DNA of 64,000 nt from Rhizobiales bacterium Ga0077537. GTDB taxonomy: Bacteria; Pseudomonadota; Alphaproteobacteria; Rhizobiales; Hyphomicrobiaceae. This document shows positions 19,206 to 27,872 of the stretch, in pieces (the stretch's first letter is position 1; every line of letters starts with the position of its first letter). The DNA is taken from NCBI GenBank assembly GCA_001464955.1, contig LNEM01000030.1, positions 434,001-498,000 of the forward strand, in the 5' to 3' direction. The position numbers were made by a program, and so were the translations under genes. The notes below the pieces were generated by a model that was not told the DNA's origin, made no database searches, and saw only the letters and a list, made by a program, of their open reading frames with translations.

Positions 19206-20270
19206 CTAGCCCTTGAGCTCTCGTGCGACCTCGGCGAGCATTGCCCCGGCCGTGTCGATGTCGTCACGGCTGACATCGAGATGGGTCACCGCCCGGATCA
19301 TGTTGCCGTAGGTGAGGCCCATCCGGACACCCTTCGCCATCAGCCCTTCGTAGACCTGCCGCGATGTGAGGCCCGCGCCGGTAACATCGAAGAACACGAT
19401 GTTGGACTCGATCTTCGGCGTGTAGAGCGAGAAACCCTTGATGCTCGTGATGTGCTCGCCGAGCCGCCGCGCGTTGGCATGATCCTCCGCGAGCTTCTCC
19501 ATGTTGTTTTCGAGCGCCCAAACGCCGGCGGCCGCGACGATGCCCGACTGGCGCATCGCGCCGCCGAGCCGATGCTTCCACCGCCACGCCTCGTTGATGA
19601 ACGCCTTCGAGCCGGCGAGCACGCCGCCCACCGGACAACCGAGGCCCTTCGAGAGGTCGAGCCAGACCGTATCGACGTGCGCGGTCATCTCCTTGGCCGG
19701 CACGCCAGAGCCGATCACGGCATTGAGGAGCCGCGCGCCGTCCATGTGCACGATGAGGCCATGCGCCCGGGCGACCGAAGCGACGTCGGCAATCTCGGCC
19801 GTCGACCAGATCACGCCACCGCCCCGGTTTACGGTTTGCTCGATGACGACGACCCGCGACAGGGGATTATGCCGCCCGTCGCCCGTCCGCACCGCAGCCG
19901 CGACATCCTTCCCCGTGAAGATGCCCTTCGTGCTCGGGATCCAGAGTGTCTGTGCTCCGGCGAGAACTGACGCACCCCCACCTTCCGACGTGAACACGTG
20001 CGTCTCGGCCGATCCCATGATCTCGTCGCCCGGTCGGCAGTGAACCAGCATGGCGATCTGGTTGCACATGGTCCCGGAGGGCAGGAATACGGCGGCTTCC
20101 TTGCCGGTCAGGTCAGCGACCATCTCCTGCAGGCGGTTCGTCGTCGGGTCTTCCCCGCGCTGCTCGTCGCCCACCTCGGCCTCGGCCATGGCCTTGCGCA
20201 TGCCGGCTGATGGCCGGGTCTGGGTGTCGCTGTAGAGATCGATCAGTCGGTTCGGTGCGCTGGCGGCCAA
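19206..20270 (-). CDS. ltaE: low-specificity L-threonine aldolase
   Basis: 354 residues with the beta-eliminating-lyase fold. LYSDTQTRPSAGMRKAMAEA opens the PLP domain; VFLPSGTMCNQIAM and the cofactor-lysine region DLSKGLGCPVGGVLAGS are visible, as is HMDGARLLNA with the Asp that binds the pyridine nitrogen. It cleaves threonine or allo-threonine to glycine and acetaldehyde. The gene is divergent from the SDR gene at 20390 and followed by the MFS gene. Confidence 0.88.
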   Translation of the reverse strand: MAASAPNRLIDLYSDTQTRPSAGMRKAMAEAEVGDEQRGEDPTTNRLQEMVADLTGKEAAVFLPSGTMCNQIAMLVHCRPGDEIMGSAETHVFTSEGGGASVLAGAQTLWIPSTKGIFTGKDVAAAVRTGDGRHNPLSRVVVIEQTVNRGGGVIWSTAEIADVASVARAHGLIVHMDGARLLNAVIGSGVPAKEMTAHVDTVWLDLSKGLGCPVGGVLAGSKAFINEAWRWKHRLGGAMRQSGIVAAAGVWALENNMEKLAEDHANARRLGEHITSIKGFSLYTPKIESNIVFFDVTGAGLTSRQVYEGLMAKGVRMGLTYGNMIRAVTHLDVSRDDIDTAGAMLAEVARELKG

Positions 20271-20389
20271 GGGAGTTCTCCGGGGGGCGGGCTGCGATGC
20301 AAGTGCGCTTTACCGCACCGGCCGGGAAACGTATGACAGCGGCCGACAGCCAGCAACGACCATTGTTCGACGAGCCGAAGGAGCACCCC

Positions 20390-21175
20390 ATGCAGCTAGG
20401 ATCAGACATCTCTGCCATCGTCACCGGCGGCGCATCGGGTCTCGGTGGCGCAACGGCGAAAGCATTGGCCGGCAAAGGCGTGAAAGTCTCGATCCTCGAT
20501 CTCAACGCCAAACAGGGCGAAGCTCACGCCGAGGCCATCGGCGCCCGGTTCTTCGCATGCGACGTGACGAACGAAGCCAGCATCGACGCAGCCCTTGCAG
20601 CCGCTCGTGCAGCGAACGGCCAGGAGCGCATCCTCGTCAATTGCGCCGGCATCGCCATCGGCAAGCGGATAACGAGGAAGAACCGCGACACCGGCGCCAT
20701 CGAGCCGCATGATCTCGCGTCGTTCGCCAAGGTGATCCAGGTGAACCTGACCGGCACGTTCCTCATGACGGCCAAGTGCGCCGCGGGAATGCAGTCGCTG
20801 TCTCCTTCGGGGCCCGATGGCGAGCGCGGCGTCGTCGTCTGTACGGCGTCGATCGCCGCCGAGGACGGCCAGATCGGCCAGGTCGCCTACGCCGCATCGA
20901 AGGGCGGCGTGATGGCCATGACGCTGCCGATCGCGCGTGACCTCGCGCAGAGCGGCATTCGCGTCGCGACGATCATGCCCGGCCTTTTCCATACGCCGAT
21001 GTTCGACGGCCTGCCCGACGAGGCGCGCGACGCACTCGCGGCGTCCGTTCCATTCCCCTCACGTCTCGGCAGCCCGACCGAATACGCGGCCCTTGCCGTT
21101 CACATTTGCGAGAACATCATGTTGAACGGCGTTTCAATCCGCTTGGATGGCGCCGTGCGCCTTGCGCCTCGCTGA
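20390..21175 (+). CDS. SDR-family dehydrogenase, 3-hydroxyacyl-CoA dehydrogenase type II-like
   Basis: 261 residues from the ATG at 20390, which has GAAGGAG 8 bp upstream; longer in-frame starts lack such a site. The NAD(P)-binding TGGASGLGGATAKALA opens the Rossmann fold, VNCAGIAIGKR is the NAG-type motif, and the active-site YAASKGG (Tyr-x-x-x-Lys) is present. The overall pattern resembles HSD17B10/FabG-like 3-hydroxyacyl-CoA dehydrogenases, which act on short 3-hydroxyacyl-CoAs. The exact substrate is inferred from this similarity alone. Confidence 0.85.
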   Translation: MQLGSDISAIVTGGASGLGGATAKALAGKGVKVSILDLNAKQGEAHAEAIGARFFACDVTNEASIDAALAAARAANGQERILVNCAGIAIGKRITRKNRDTGAIEPHDLASFAKVIQVNLTGTFLMTAKCAAGMQSLSPSGPDGERGVVVCTASIAAEDGQIGQVAYAASKGGVMAMTLPIARDLAQSGIRVATIMPGLFHTPMFDGLPDEARDALAASVPFPSRLGSPTEYAALAVHICENIMLNGVSIRLDGAVRLAPR

Positions 21176-21299
21176 CAGAACCCCAGATAAGAGTTTCGTT
21201 TCATCATGCTGTCGAAATCTGTTGGTCCAAGGAAGAATTCGGGATAGGTAGGCGCCGTCGATGTGACGGACACTGAGTAAAGCGTAAGGCGTACCAGAC

Positions 21300-22307
21300 G
21301 TGTGGCGTTTTTGGCAGTACCGGGAGTTGGCGCGCGGGAGCAGGGTGCTCGCGTTAGGCGCGTATGTCTCGCTGGCATCGATCATGGCTGCGGCGGTGGT
21401 CTGGGCGACGATGAGCGTCAGCCATTCGCTCATGTCCACGCTGGATGCTGCGATCATGGATGGCAGTGGGCGCGCGGCGCTCGCCAATCCTGACGAGCCG
21501 CCCGTTCCGACGGATAGTCTTTCGCCGCTCGCTATGGACCACGCCACCAGACCGGCGGCCAGTCACAAGGCTGCCTCCACATCCGCCAGCATCACTCCGC
21601 CGCGTGTCTCGTCGGACAATCCCGAGAACGACGCGACGGCCGATTTCATCCGCTCGTCGGGCTCCACATACCGCACCTATTGCGTGCGCTTGTGTGATGG
21701 ATACTACTTCCCCGTGAGCTTCCAGGCGACAGCCGACAAGTTTGCACGCGACGAAGCGACCTGCGAGGCATCTTGCGGCAGCCCCGCGCGCCTGTTTGTT
21801 CACGTCATGCCGGGCGGCGGACCGGGCACGATGGTCTCGCTGGCCGGACTTCCGTACACGGGCCTCAAGACGGCATTCCAGTTCCGCGTGAAGTACGACG
21901 CCCAGTGCCGCTGCACCGCCCAGCCGTGGGCCCAGGAGGCGAAAAACAAGCATCTCCTGTACGCGGCCAAGGCGGCAGCCCAGAAAGGCAACCGCATTGC
22001 AGCCGTCGAGGCGAAACGCTTGGCGACCGTCGTGAAGACCGACGATGAAAAGGCGGAAACCGCCCTCGATGAGGCCAACCGTGCGGCCGCCCGCGAGTTG
22101 ACGGCACTTGCCCGGACCAACCGATTGACGCCCCCCGCGCGTCTGGCGCGGAACCGCAAGACCACCGAAGAGCCGAAGCTGGCCGAGGCCAGTGACTTCG
22201 ACCGCTCCGAAGAGATGGGTCTCGGTGTCACCGGAAGCAGCCGTGGTTGGCGCCCCGCCTCCGGGCACAACCGCTTTTGGCGCGACCGCGTCTTTAACGG
22301 GAACTGA
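21300..22307 (+). CDS. DUF2865 protein, membrane-anchored copy
   Basis: 335 residues from a GTG at 21300. A hydrophobic segment after a short basic lead (VLALGAYVSLASIMAAAVVW) suggests an uncleaved anchor. The DUF2865 core has the Cys-rich pattern TYCVRLCDGYYFPVSFQATA, then ATCEASCGSPARLF and CRCTAQPWA; paired cysteines imply disulfides outside the cytoplasm. The C-terminal 110 residues are charged and Ala-rich. A related copy follows 153 bp downstream. The function of DUF2865 is unknown. Confidence 0.75.
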   Translation: MWRFWQYRELARGSRVLALGAYVSLASIMAAAVVWATMSVSHSLMSTLDAAIMDGSGRAALANPDEPPVPTDSLSPLAMDHATRPAASHKAASTSASITPPRVSSDNPENDATADFIRSSGSTYRTYCVRLCDGYYFPVSFQATADKFARDEATCEASCGSPARLFVHVMPGGGPGTMVSLAGLPYTGLKTAFQFRVKYDAQCRCTAQPWAQEAKNKHLLYAAKAAAQKGNRIAAVEAKRLATVVKTDDEKAETALDEANRAAARELTALARTNRLTPPARLARNRKTTEEPKLAEASDFDRSEEMGLGVTGSSRGWRPASGHNRFWRDRVFNGN

Positions 22308-22459
22308 GCCTCCCGTCGGGGCGTACAGGCGACCGACGACGGTGCGAAAACTTGTCGCCGTTGAGGCTTTGTTTGCCAGCTTGACCCCATAACGTGGAGC
22401 CGATCCGCACACCCCGGATCGGTCGTCCCGCGTCGCGTCCAGTTGGTAGTTCAGCGTTC

Positions 22460-23359
22460 ATGGTCATCAGTCGACGTCGCGCCGCAACGGGCGCCCTGAT
22501 CCTTCTTTGCTCCGTGGCAGTGACGTCCGAGACGTCGGCCCAGGGGTTCTTCCAGAGCCTGTTCGGCTTCGGTTCACCCCCGGCAGCCCAGCGGCCGGCG
22601 CAGCCCTCGACGCCGCCCGGCTACGGATATCGCGAACCGGTAAGACCGCCATATTCCACGCCCTCGACAGAGCCCCGTTCGGACCAACCGTCATCCGGTC
22701 GCTTCCGCACCGTCTGCGTCCGGCTGTGCGACGGGTATTATTACCCCCTGAGCGCCTCAGCCTCCCGCCGTGACCTGCGCCGGGATGCCCTCTCATGCAA
22801 GGCGAGCTGCGGCACCGAGGCGCGGCTGTTCTACCAGTCGAGCAGCGCATCCGACGCCTCCGGCCTCGTCGATGTGACGGGCCTCGCCTATGCGCGCCTG
22901 CCCAACGCCTTCCGCTACCGCAAAACGCTCGTCGACGGCTGCAAGTGCAAGCCCGATCCGTGGGCCGCCAGCGAGTTGGACCGCCATCGCGCCTACGCCC
23001 TTGCGGAGCAGGCCACCAACGGTAGCGGATCGACCCCGACTGCAAAGTCCGATGGCGCGCCCGCGTCTGCGCCAGCCGAGGTCATCGCCGGATCACCCGC
23101 ACCGAGCAGCGAAAAGCCCGTTCGCGCCACGACGATGACCCAGTTGCCGACGGAAGAAGCGCCAGCCCCGGTCGCCAGACCCGCGCCACGCCTCTCGTCG
23201 GCGCCGGCAGCGCGCGCATCCCAGAGACCGACGCAACGCGTTTCAGACCACATGCCGAAGCCGTCCGCCGCGCCCCGGCCGGAACGCCCGATGCCTTCTG
23301 CACCGCTCTCTGGCCTGTTCGGCAACGGCGGATCCTCGTTGCGCTGGCCGGGCGACTGA
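22460..23359 (+). CDS. DUF2865 protein, secreted copy
   Basis: 299 residues from the ATG at 22460; a GTG at 22394 would add 22 residues ahead of the signal peptide, so it is disfavoured. A signal peptide (RRRAATGALILLCSVAVTSE, cleavage near TSAQ-GFF) leads to a Pro-rich segment. The DUF2865 core follows: TVCVRLCDGYYYPLSASASR, LSCKASCGTEARLF and CKCKPDPWA, the same six-cysteine layout as the preceding gene. The C-terminus is Pro/Ala-rich and likely disordered. It is clearly a tandem paralogue of the 21300 gene, though diverged outside the core. Confidence 0.78.
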   Translation: MVISRRRAATGALILLCSVAVTSETSAQGFFQSLFGFGSPPAAQRPAQPSTPPGYGYREPVRPPYSTPSTEPRSDQPSSGRFRTVCVRLCDGYYYPLSASASRRDLRRDALSCKASCGTEARLFYQSSSASDASGLVDVTGLAYARLPNAFRYRKTLVDGCKCKPDPWAASELDRHRAYALAEQATNGSGSTPTAKSDGAPASAPAEVIAGSPAPSSEKPVRATTMTQLPTEEAPAPVARPAPRLSSAPAARASQRPTQRVSDHMPKPSAAPRPERPMPSAPLSGLFGNGGSSLRWPGD

Positions 23360-23380
23360 CGCAACGCATCGCGCTGCCGG

Positions 23381-23671
23381 TCACCCTGCGATGCGGTTCA
23401 TCGCGTGCGCCAGATCGAAGTCGAGCTTCGTGAGCCCGCCGGCGTCGTGCGTGGCGAGCACGACGTCCACGCGATTCCAGACGTTGAACCACTCGGGATG
23501 ATGGCCCATGCGCTCCGCCTCCAGCGCAACACGCGTCATGAACCCGAACGCTACACTGAAATCGGCGAACTTGAACGATCGCGTGATCGCGTCACGGCCG
23601 TCGACAAGGCTCCACCCGTCGAGGGTGGCCAGCTCGGCAACGATCGCAGACGCTTCGAGCTTCTTGGCCAT
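23381..23671 (-). CDS. phhB: 4a-hydroxytetrahydrobiopterin dehydratase (pterin-4a-carbinolamine dehydratase)
   Basis: 96 residues from the ATG at 23669-23671 ([20 protein letters not shown]); an upstream in-frame ATG would add eight residues. The PCD signature is [20 protein letters not shown], whose histidines form the active site, and [20 protein letters not shown] precedes it. The enzyme regenerates oxidised pterin from the carbinolamine made by aromatic amino acid hydroxylases. No phhA is near. The gene runs towards the secreted DUF2865 gene and they end 21 bp apart. Confidence 0.93.
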   Translation of the reverse strand: MAKKLEASAIVAELATLDGWSLVDGRDAITRSFKFADFSVAFGFMTRVALEAERMGHHPEWFNVWNRVDVVLATHDAGGLTKLDFDLAHAMNRIAG

Positions 23672-23749
23672 GGAAATCTCCAGCACTGCACGCATCTGAC
23701 GAGCGGCTACGATAACCGATGGCGCGTGGATCGCCGAGCCATACGGAAC

Positions 23750-24460
23750 TCACCCCGTCGACGGGCCCGCGAGCCGCTTCCAGATCGCCTTTTCGCCGAG
23801 CTGCTCGACAAAAGCCGTGTGCGCTGCCTCGTCCTCCGCCGTAAGCCGGGGCGCCAACGGAACCTGGCGTACGGCCGCCACTTGCCGCTGCCGCGACCGG
23901 CCGCCGGAACTCTGTCCGCTGGCCGCCAGTTCGAGCGTCGCCTGCCGTTCTCCCAGCAGCTCGACATAGACACTCGCCAGCAGCAGCGAGTCCATCAGCG
24001 CGCCGTGCTTGGTCCGTTTCGAGTTGTCGATGCCGTAGCGCTTGCAGAGCGCATCGAGACTGTTCGGCCCGGCCGGATGTTTCCGCCGCGCGATTTCGAG
24101 CGTGTCGACGAGCCTGTCCCTGGGCAGCACCGGCCGCCCGGCCCGCTGTAGCTCCATGTTGATGAAGCCGACATCGAACGACGCGTTGTGAATGACGAGC
24201 GGCGCATCCCCGATGAATGCGAGGAAATCACCGACGACCGCCTTGAAAATCGGCTTGTCGGTGAGGAACTCGTTGGAGATGCCGTGGATGTTGAAGGCTT
24301 CCGGGTGCACCTCCCGGCCTTCGGGATTGATGAACACGTGGAATTCCGACCCGGTCGGGATCCGGTTGATGATCTCGACGCACCCGAGCTCGATCAGCCG
24401 GTCACCCGTCTTGGCGTCGAGCCCCGTCGTTTCCGTGTCGAGCACGATCTCGCGCAGCAT
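23750..24460 (-). CDS. dnaQ: DNA polymerase III subunit epsilon
   Basis: 236 residues from the ATG at 24458-24460. The three DEDDh exonuclease motifs are visible: Exo I LDTETTGLDAKTGDRLIELG, Exo II HNASFDVGFINMEL and Exo III HGALMDSLLLA. The C-terminal part after about residue 180 is the variable segment that binds the alpha subunit. It proofreads DNA by removing mismatched 3' ends. It lies 102 bp downstream of coaE in the same direction, as in many Hyphomicrobiales. Confidence 0.95.
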   Translation of the reverse strand: MLREIVLDTETTGLDAKTGDRLIELGCVEIINRIPTGSEFHVFINPEGREVHPEAFNIHGISNEFLTDKPIFKAVVGDFLAFIGDAPLVIHNASFDVGFINMELQRAGRPVLPRDRLVDTLEIARRKHPAGPNSLDALCKRYGIDNSKRTKHGALMDSLLLASVYVELLGERQATLELAASGQSSGGRSRQRQVAAVRQVPLAPRLTAEDEAAHTAFVEQLGEKAIWKRLAGPSTG

Positions 24461-24562
24461 GTAGCTCCCCCGTGTACCTGAGCCCCGCTTAGCTGTCGGC
24501 CCGACGCCGCGGCGGCGCAATGCCTGCGAGCCTGGCGTCCACAACTGAAACGAGGTCCGGGC

Positions 24563-25183
24563 TTAGGCCCAGTATCTCTCGTACGCAGTGCCCATCCGTC
24601 CCTGCAACGACGCGACCACCCGATCCACCTCAGCCTGCGTCTCGGAAATGGTCGCGCCGGTATCGATGACGAAATCCGCGCGCGCCCGCTTTTCGGCGTC
24701 CGGCACTTGCCGCGACAGGATCTGCTCGAATTTCTCCGCCGTCATGCCCGGCCGCTCGAGAACGCGCTGCCGCTGCAGGTGCGCGGGCGCCGAGACGACC
24801 ACAACGACGTCGACCCGCTTCTCGCCGCCGCCCTCGAGCAGCAACGGGATCTCGAGCACCGCCATCTTCGCGCCTTTCGCCGCTTCGGCCTGCAGGAACG
24901 CCCGCTCGGCGGCGAACACCAGCGGATGCACGATGGCTTCAAGTCGCTTGAACCCGGACGGATCGACGAGCAGCGCAGCCGCCAGCTTCGGCCGCTCGAC
25001 ACCACTCGGCCCCGTCACCCCGGGAAATGCCGCTTCGATCGGCGCCACGGCGGCCCCACCGGCCTCGTAGAGCTTGTGCACCTCCGCATCGGCGTCGCAG
25101 ACCGCGATCCCGTTGGCGGCAAACCGCTTCGCCGCCGTCGACTTCCCCATCCCGATGGAGCCCGTCAGTCCGATGATCAGCAT
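24563..25183 (-). CDS. coaE: dephospho-CoA kinase
   Basis: 206 residues from the ATG at 25181-25183, whose A is also the last base of the aroE stop (TGATG overlap), which settles the start. Walker A is LTGSIGMGKSTAAKRFA, DADAEVHKLY is the dephospho-CoA binding region, and EIPLLLEGG is the lid-side motif. It phosphorylates the 3'-OH of the ribose in the last step of CoA synthesis. The tight overlap shows coupled translation within the maf-aroE-coaE operon. Confidence 0.95.
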   Translation of the reverse strand: MLIIGLTGSIGMGKSTAAKRFAANGIAVCDADAEVHKLYEAGGAAVAPIEAAFPGVTGPSGVERPKLAAALLVDPSGFKRLEAIVHPLVFAAERAFLQAEAAKGAKMAVLEIPLLLEGGGEKRVDVVVVVSAPAHLQRQRVLERPGMTAEKFEQILSRQVPDAEKRARADFVIDTGATISETQAEVDRVVASLQGRMGTAYERYWA

Positions 25184-26013
25184 CAGTGCCCCTCGATATC
25201 GCGAACGATGATGGCACGAAGGTCCGCCGTCACCTCCGGCGTCACGCCGAACCACTTCGAGAACCCGAGCACGGCCTGATGCAGCAGCATGCCAAGGCCA
25301 TCGACGCCTGTTCGGCCGGCCTGACGTGCCGCCGCAAGAAACGGTGTTTCAAGTGGCGTATAGACCGCATCGACCGCGACGAGGTCGTCGCGGCAGCGGC
25401 TGAAATCGATGTCAGGCGCGCCGACGCCATTCATGCCGAGCGTTGTCGTATTGGCGACCACACGACAGTCCTTCACGACGTCGTTGAGCGCCGCCCAGGG
25501 CGCGACCCGCACCTTGGGTCCGAGGGCGCGCGCGACCTCTTCCGCCCGCGCCACCGTCCGCGCGACGAGCACGACATCCTCGACGCCTTCCGACAGAAAC
25601 CCGTACGCGGCCGCCCGCGCCGTCCCGCCCGCCCCCAGGATCGCGACCGGTCCCAGCCGGTTCGCCCACTGCGGAGCGGCAACCGTCAGATTGCGCATGA
25701 AGCCGTAGGTATCGCTGTTGGCGGCGTGCAGTTTTCCATTCTCGAGCCACAGCGTGTTCGCGGCTCCGACGGCGAGCGCACTCGGATCGCGCACGTCAGC
25801 CGCTTCGAAGGCCGCTTCCTTGTGCGGCACCGTCACATTGCAGCCGGCAAAGCCGTCCGCCGCAAGCGACCGCAGGAAGGCGCCGACGTCCTCGGGACGC
25901 ACCGCGATCTTCGTATAGTTCCCGTCGATGCCATGAGCCTTCAGCCAGTACCCATGGATCAGCGGTGACCGCGAATGCGCGATCGGCCACCCGATGACGG
26001 CCGCCTTGATCAT
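25183..26013 (-). CDS. aroE: shikimate dehydrogenase (NADP+)
   Basis: 276 residues. The substrate domain opens AAVIGWPIAHSRSPLIHGYW, with NVTVPHKEAAFEA carrying the catalytic Lys. The NADP domain has ILGAGGTARAAAYGF, and the late GLGMLLHQA is conserved. It reduces 3-dehydroshikimate to shikimate. It overlaps maf by four bases (ATGA) at its start and coaE by one base at its stop, so the three are one translational unit. Confidence 0.95.
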   Translation of the reverse strand: MIKAAVIGWPIAHSRSPLIHGYWLKAHGIDGNYTKIAVRPEDVGAFLRSLAADGFAGCNVTVPHKEAAFEAADVRDPSALAVGAANTLWLENGKLHAANSDTYGFMRNLTVAAPQWANRLGPVAILGAGGTARAAAYGFLSEGVEDVVLVARTVARAEEVARALGPKVRVAPWAALNDVVKDCRVVANTTTLGMNGVGAPDIDFSRCRDDLVAVDAVYTPLETPFLAAARQAGRTGVDGLGMLLHQAVLGFSKWFGVTPEVTADLRAIIVRDIEGH

Positions 26014-26624
26014 GCTGCGATGGCTCCCCGTTCCCTCAATTCGCCGAGGAGCGCGATGAGCGGCATCCCCAGAATGGTGAAATAGTCCCCGTCGATGCGC
26101 TCGAAGAGCTGCGCTCCGAGCCCTTCGAGCTGATAGGCCCCGACCGACAGGCAGACGTCCGGCCCCGCGTCCGCGAGGTAAGTATCGAGGAACGCGTCGG
26201 AAAATTCCCGGACGGCGAGCCGGGCAGTATCGCTGTGCCGCCAGACCACGTGCCCACCCTGTGCGAGCACGACAGCCGAAATCAGCACATGCGTCTGCCC
26301 GCGCAGATCGCGGAGATGCTGGCGGGCGCCGGCCATGTCGACCGGCTTGTCGAACAGCCGAGCCCCGAGCGCCAGCACCTGATCGCCCCCGATCACGAGC
26401 GCTTCGGGATGCACACGGCTCACGGCTTCGGCCTTGGCGGCCGCCAGCGCCAGCGCGATCTCGCCCGGATCACCGACACCGTGGCCTTCAAGCTCGGTCT
26501 TGAGCGCCGCTTCATCGACATCGGACGGAATGGCGTCGATGACGAGACCGGCAGCAGCCAGCATCGTTCGACGGCTGCGGCTCTGCGAGGCGAGGATCAA
26601 TCGAGGTTGAGCAGCGTCAGTCAT
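26010..26624 (-). CDS. maf: Maf family nucleotide pyrophosphatase
   Basis: 204 residues. The N-terminal ILASQSRSRRTMLAAAGL carries the Ser-x-Ser-x-Arg loop, and VIGGDQVLALGARLFDKP plus LRDLRGQTHVLISAVVL are the phosphate-binding and substrate segments. The family hydrolyses non-canonical or modified NTPs and is linked to septum control. It overlaps ppsR by eight bases and aroE by four, so this operon is densely coupled. Confidence 0.93.
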   Translation of the reverse strand: MTDAAQPRLILASQSRSRRTMLAAAGLVIDAIPSDVDEAALKTELEGHGVGDPGEIALALAAAKAEAVSRVHPEALVIGGDQVLALGARLFDKPVDMAGARQHLRDLRGQTHVLISAVVLAQGGHVVWRHSDTARLAVREFSDAFLDTYLADAGPDVCLSVGAYQLEGLGAQLFERIDGDYFTILGMPLIALLGELRERGAIAA

Positions 26625-27471
26625 CGTTGGGCATGTCCGCTGTCTCCGCCGCTCTCCGCTCGCCGAGCAGCTTGATGATCGTGGCCGCCGTCTCCTCGAC
26701 CGAACGTCGCGTCACGTCGATGATCGGCCATCCATGGCGCTGAAACAATTTTCGCGAGCTGGCCAGCTCGGCCGCGATCTGTGTCCGGTCCACATAATCG
26801 TCGAGTTCCCGATCAGCGAGCAGATGCACCCGGTTGCGGCGCACGTCCGCGATCCGCTCGACGCTGGCCATCAACCCGACGACAAAGGCCCGATGCTCGC
26901 CGGCCAGGACCGCCGGCGGCTCGATGCCGGGCACCAGCGGCACATTGGCGACCCGATAGCCCCGCTGGGCCAGGTAGATGCTGGTCGGCGTCTTCGACGT
27001 GCGCGAGATACCGAGAATGATGATGTCCGCCTCGTTGAGATCCTCCGGCAGCCGCCCGTCATCGTGCGCCATGGCGAAATTGAGCGCATCGATCCGCCGG
27101 AAATAGCTCTGATCGAGCACATGCTGCCCGGCAACGATGGGCGTCTGCGGCGCACCGAGATAGGACTCGAACACCTTCATTACCGGCTCGAGCACATGCA
27201 GGCACGGCAGCTTGAGTTCCCGGCACCGACCTTCGAGGGTCCCGGTCAGCTCGGGCTGGACGAGCGTATAGAGAACGATGCCCGGCGCCGACTCCACCTC
27301 CTGCAGCACGCGATCGAGTTGCTTCTTCGTCCGGACGAGCGGATGCACGTGCTCGATGGCGCGCACCTGCGCGTATTGCACCGCCGCGGCCTTGGCGATC
27401 GTGGTCAGCGTTTCGCCCGTCGCATCCGAGATCAGATGCAGGTGAAAGAAGCTCGGCATCGTTGTGGGCAT
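26617..27471 (-). CDS. ppsR: pyruvate,phosphate dikinase/PEP synthase regulatory protein (DUF299)
   Basis: 284 residues from the ATG at 27469-27471; an ATG four codons in is also possible. FFHLHLISDATGETL opens the DUF299 fold and ILGISRTSKTPTSIYLAQRG holds the P-loop-like GxSRTSKT motif. These bifunctional ADP-dependent kinases/Pi-dependent phosphorylases switch pyruvate,phosphate dikinase or PEP synthase. The gene abuts the 401-bp gap before hemE; I recall that this homologue flanks the chromosome origin in Caulobacter and Rickettsia. Confidence 0.92.
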   Translation of the reverse strand: MPTTMPSFFHLHLISDATGETLTTIAKAAAVQYAQVRAIEHVHPLVRTKKQLDRVLQEVESAPGIVLYTLVQPELTGTLEGRCRELKLPCLHVLEPVMKVFESYLGAPQTPIVAGQHVLDQSYFRRIDALNFAMAHDDGRLPEDLNEADIIILGISRTSKTPTSIYLAQRGYRVANVPLVPGIEPPAVLAGEHRAFVVGLMASVERIADVRRNRVHLLADRELDDYVDRTQIAAELASSRKLFQRHGWPIIDVTRRSVEETAATIIKLLGERRAAETADMPNDD

Positions 27472-27872
27472 CTGTTGAAAAGTTCCCGGTTATCAAGCGC
27501 CCCGGACGTCGGCTCCGCCGCCTCCGGGACAAGTCGCCACTTCTCAACAAACCTATCAACAGGTGAGCCCATTCGGCAGCCTTCGGACGGCTGCGACGGG
27601 TGCATATCCCTCGTGAAAGGTTGTTCCGGGCTTCCACGCGCCTTGTCAACAGCCTACCAGCGCCAGCCCTCGCTCCGCCACCCCCGCAAGCATCTGATCA
27701 AAGTGCCGTTTCCGGCTCTTGTGGCCATCCCGTCGAGACGATACTCAATCTGGTATAGACTTTCGCACCGACCCGGACCGGCCCCCCGCGCCGACCGCGA
27801 TCCCGCTTGTCGCCGTAATCCACCGCACTAAGAATCGTAAAAACAACTAGAGACACATCTGGAAAGATTTAA
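27472..27872. other. candidate chromosome replication origin (oriC)
   Basis: A 401-bp gene-free gap between ppsR and hemE, the place of the origin in Caulobacter and Rickettsia. Four nonamers share a TCAACA end, like the DnaA box TTATCCACA: TTTTCAACA on the minus strand (27473-27481), TTCTCAACA (27541-27549), CTATCAACA (27553-27561) and TTGTCAACA (27643-27651). TTATCAAGC (27490-27498) and TAATCCACC (27816-27824) are weaker. A GANTC methylation site is at 27832-27836. The last 50 bases before hemE are A/T-rich, as in an unwinding element. Arms GCAGCC/GGCTGC (27576-27594) form a small hairpin. No CtrA full site was seen. Confidence 0.6.
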
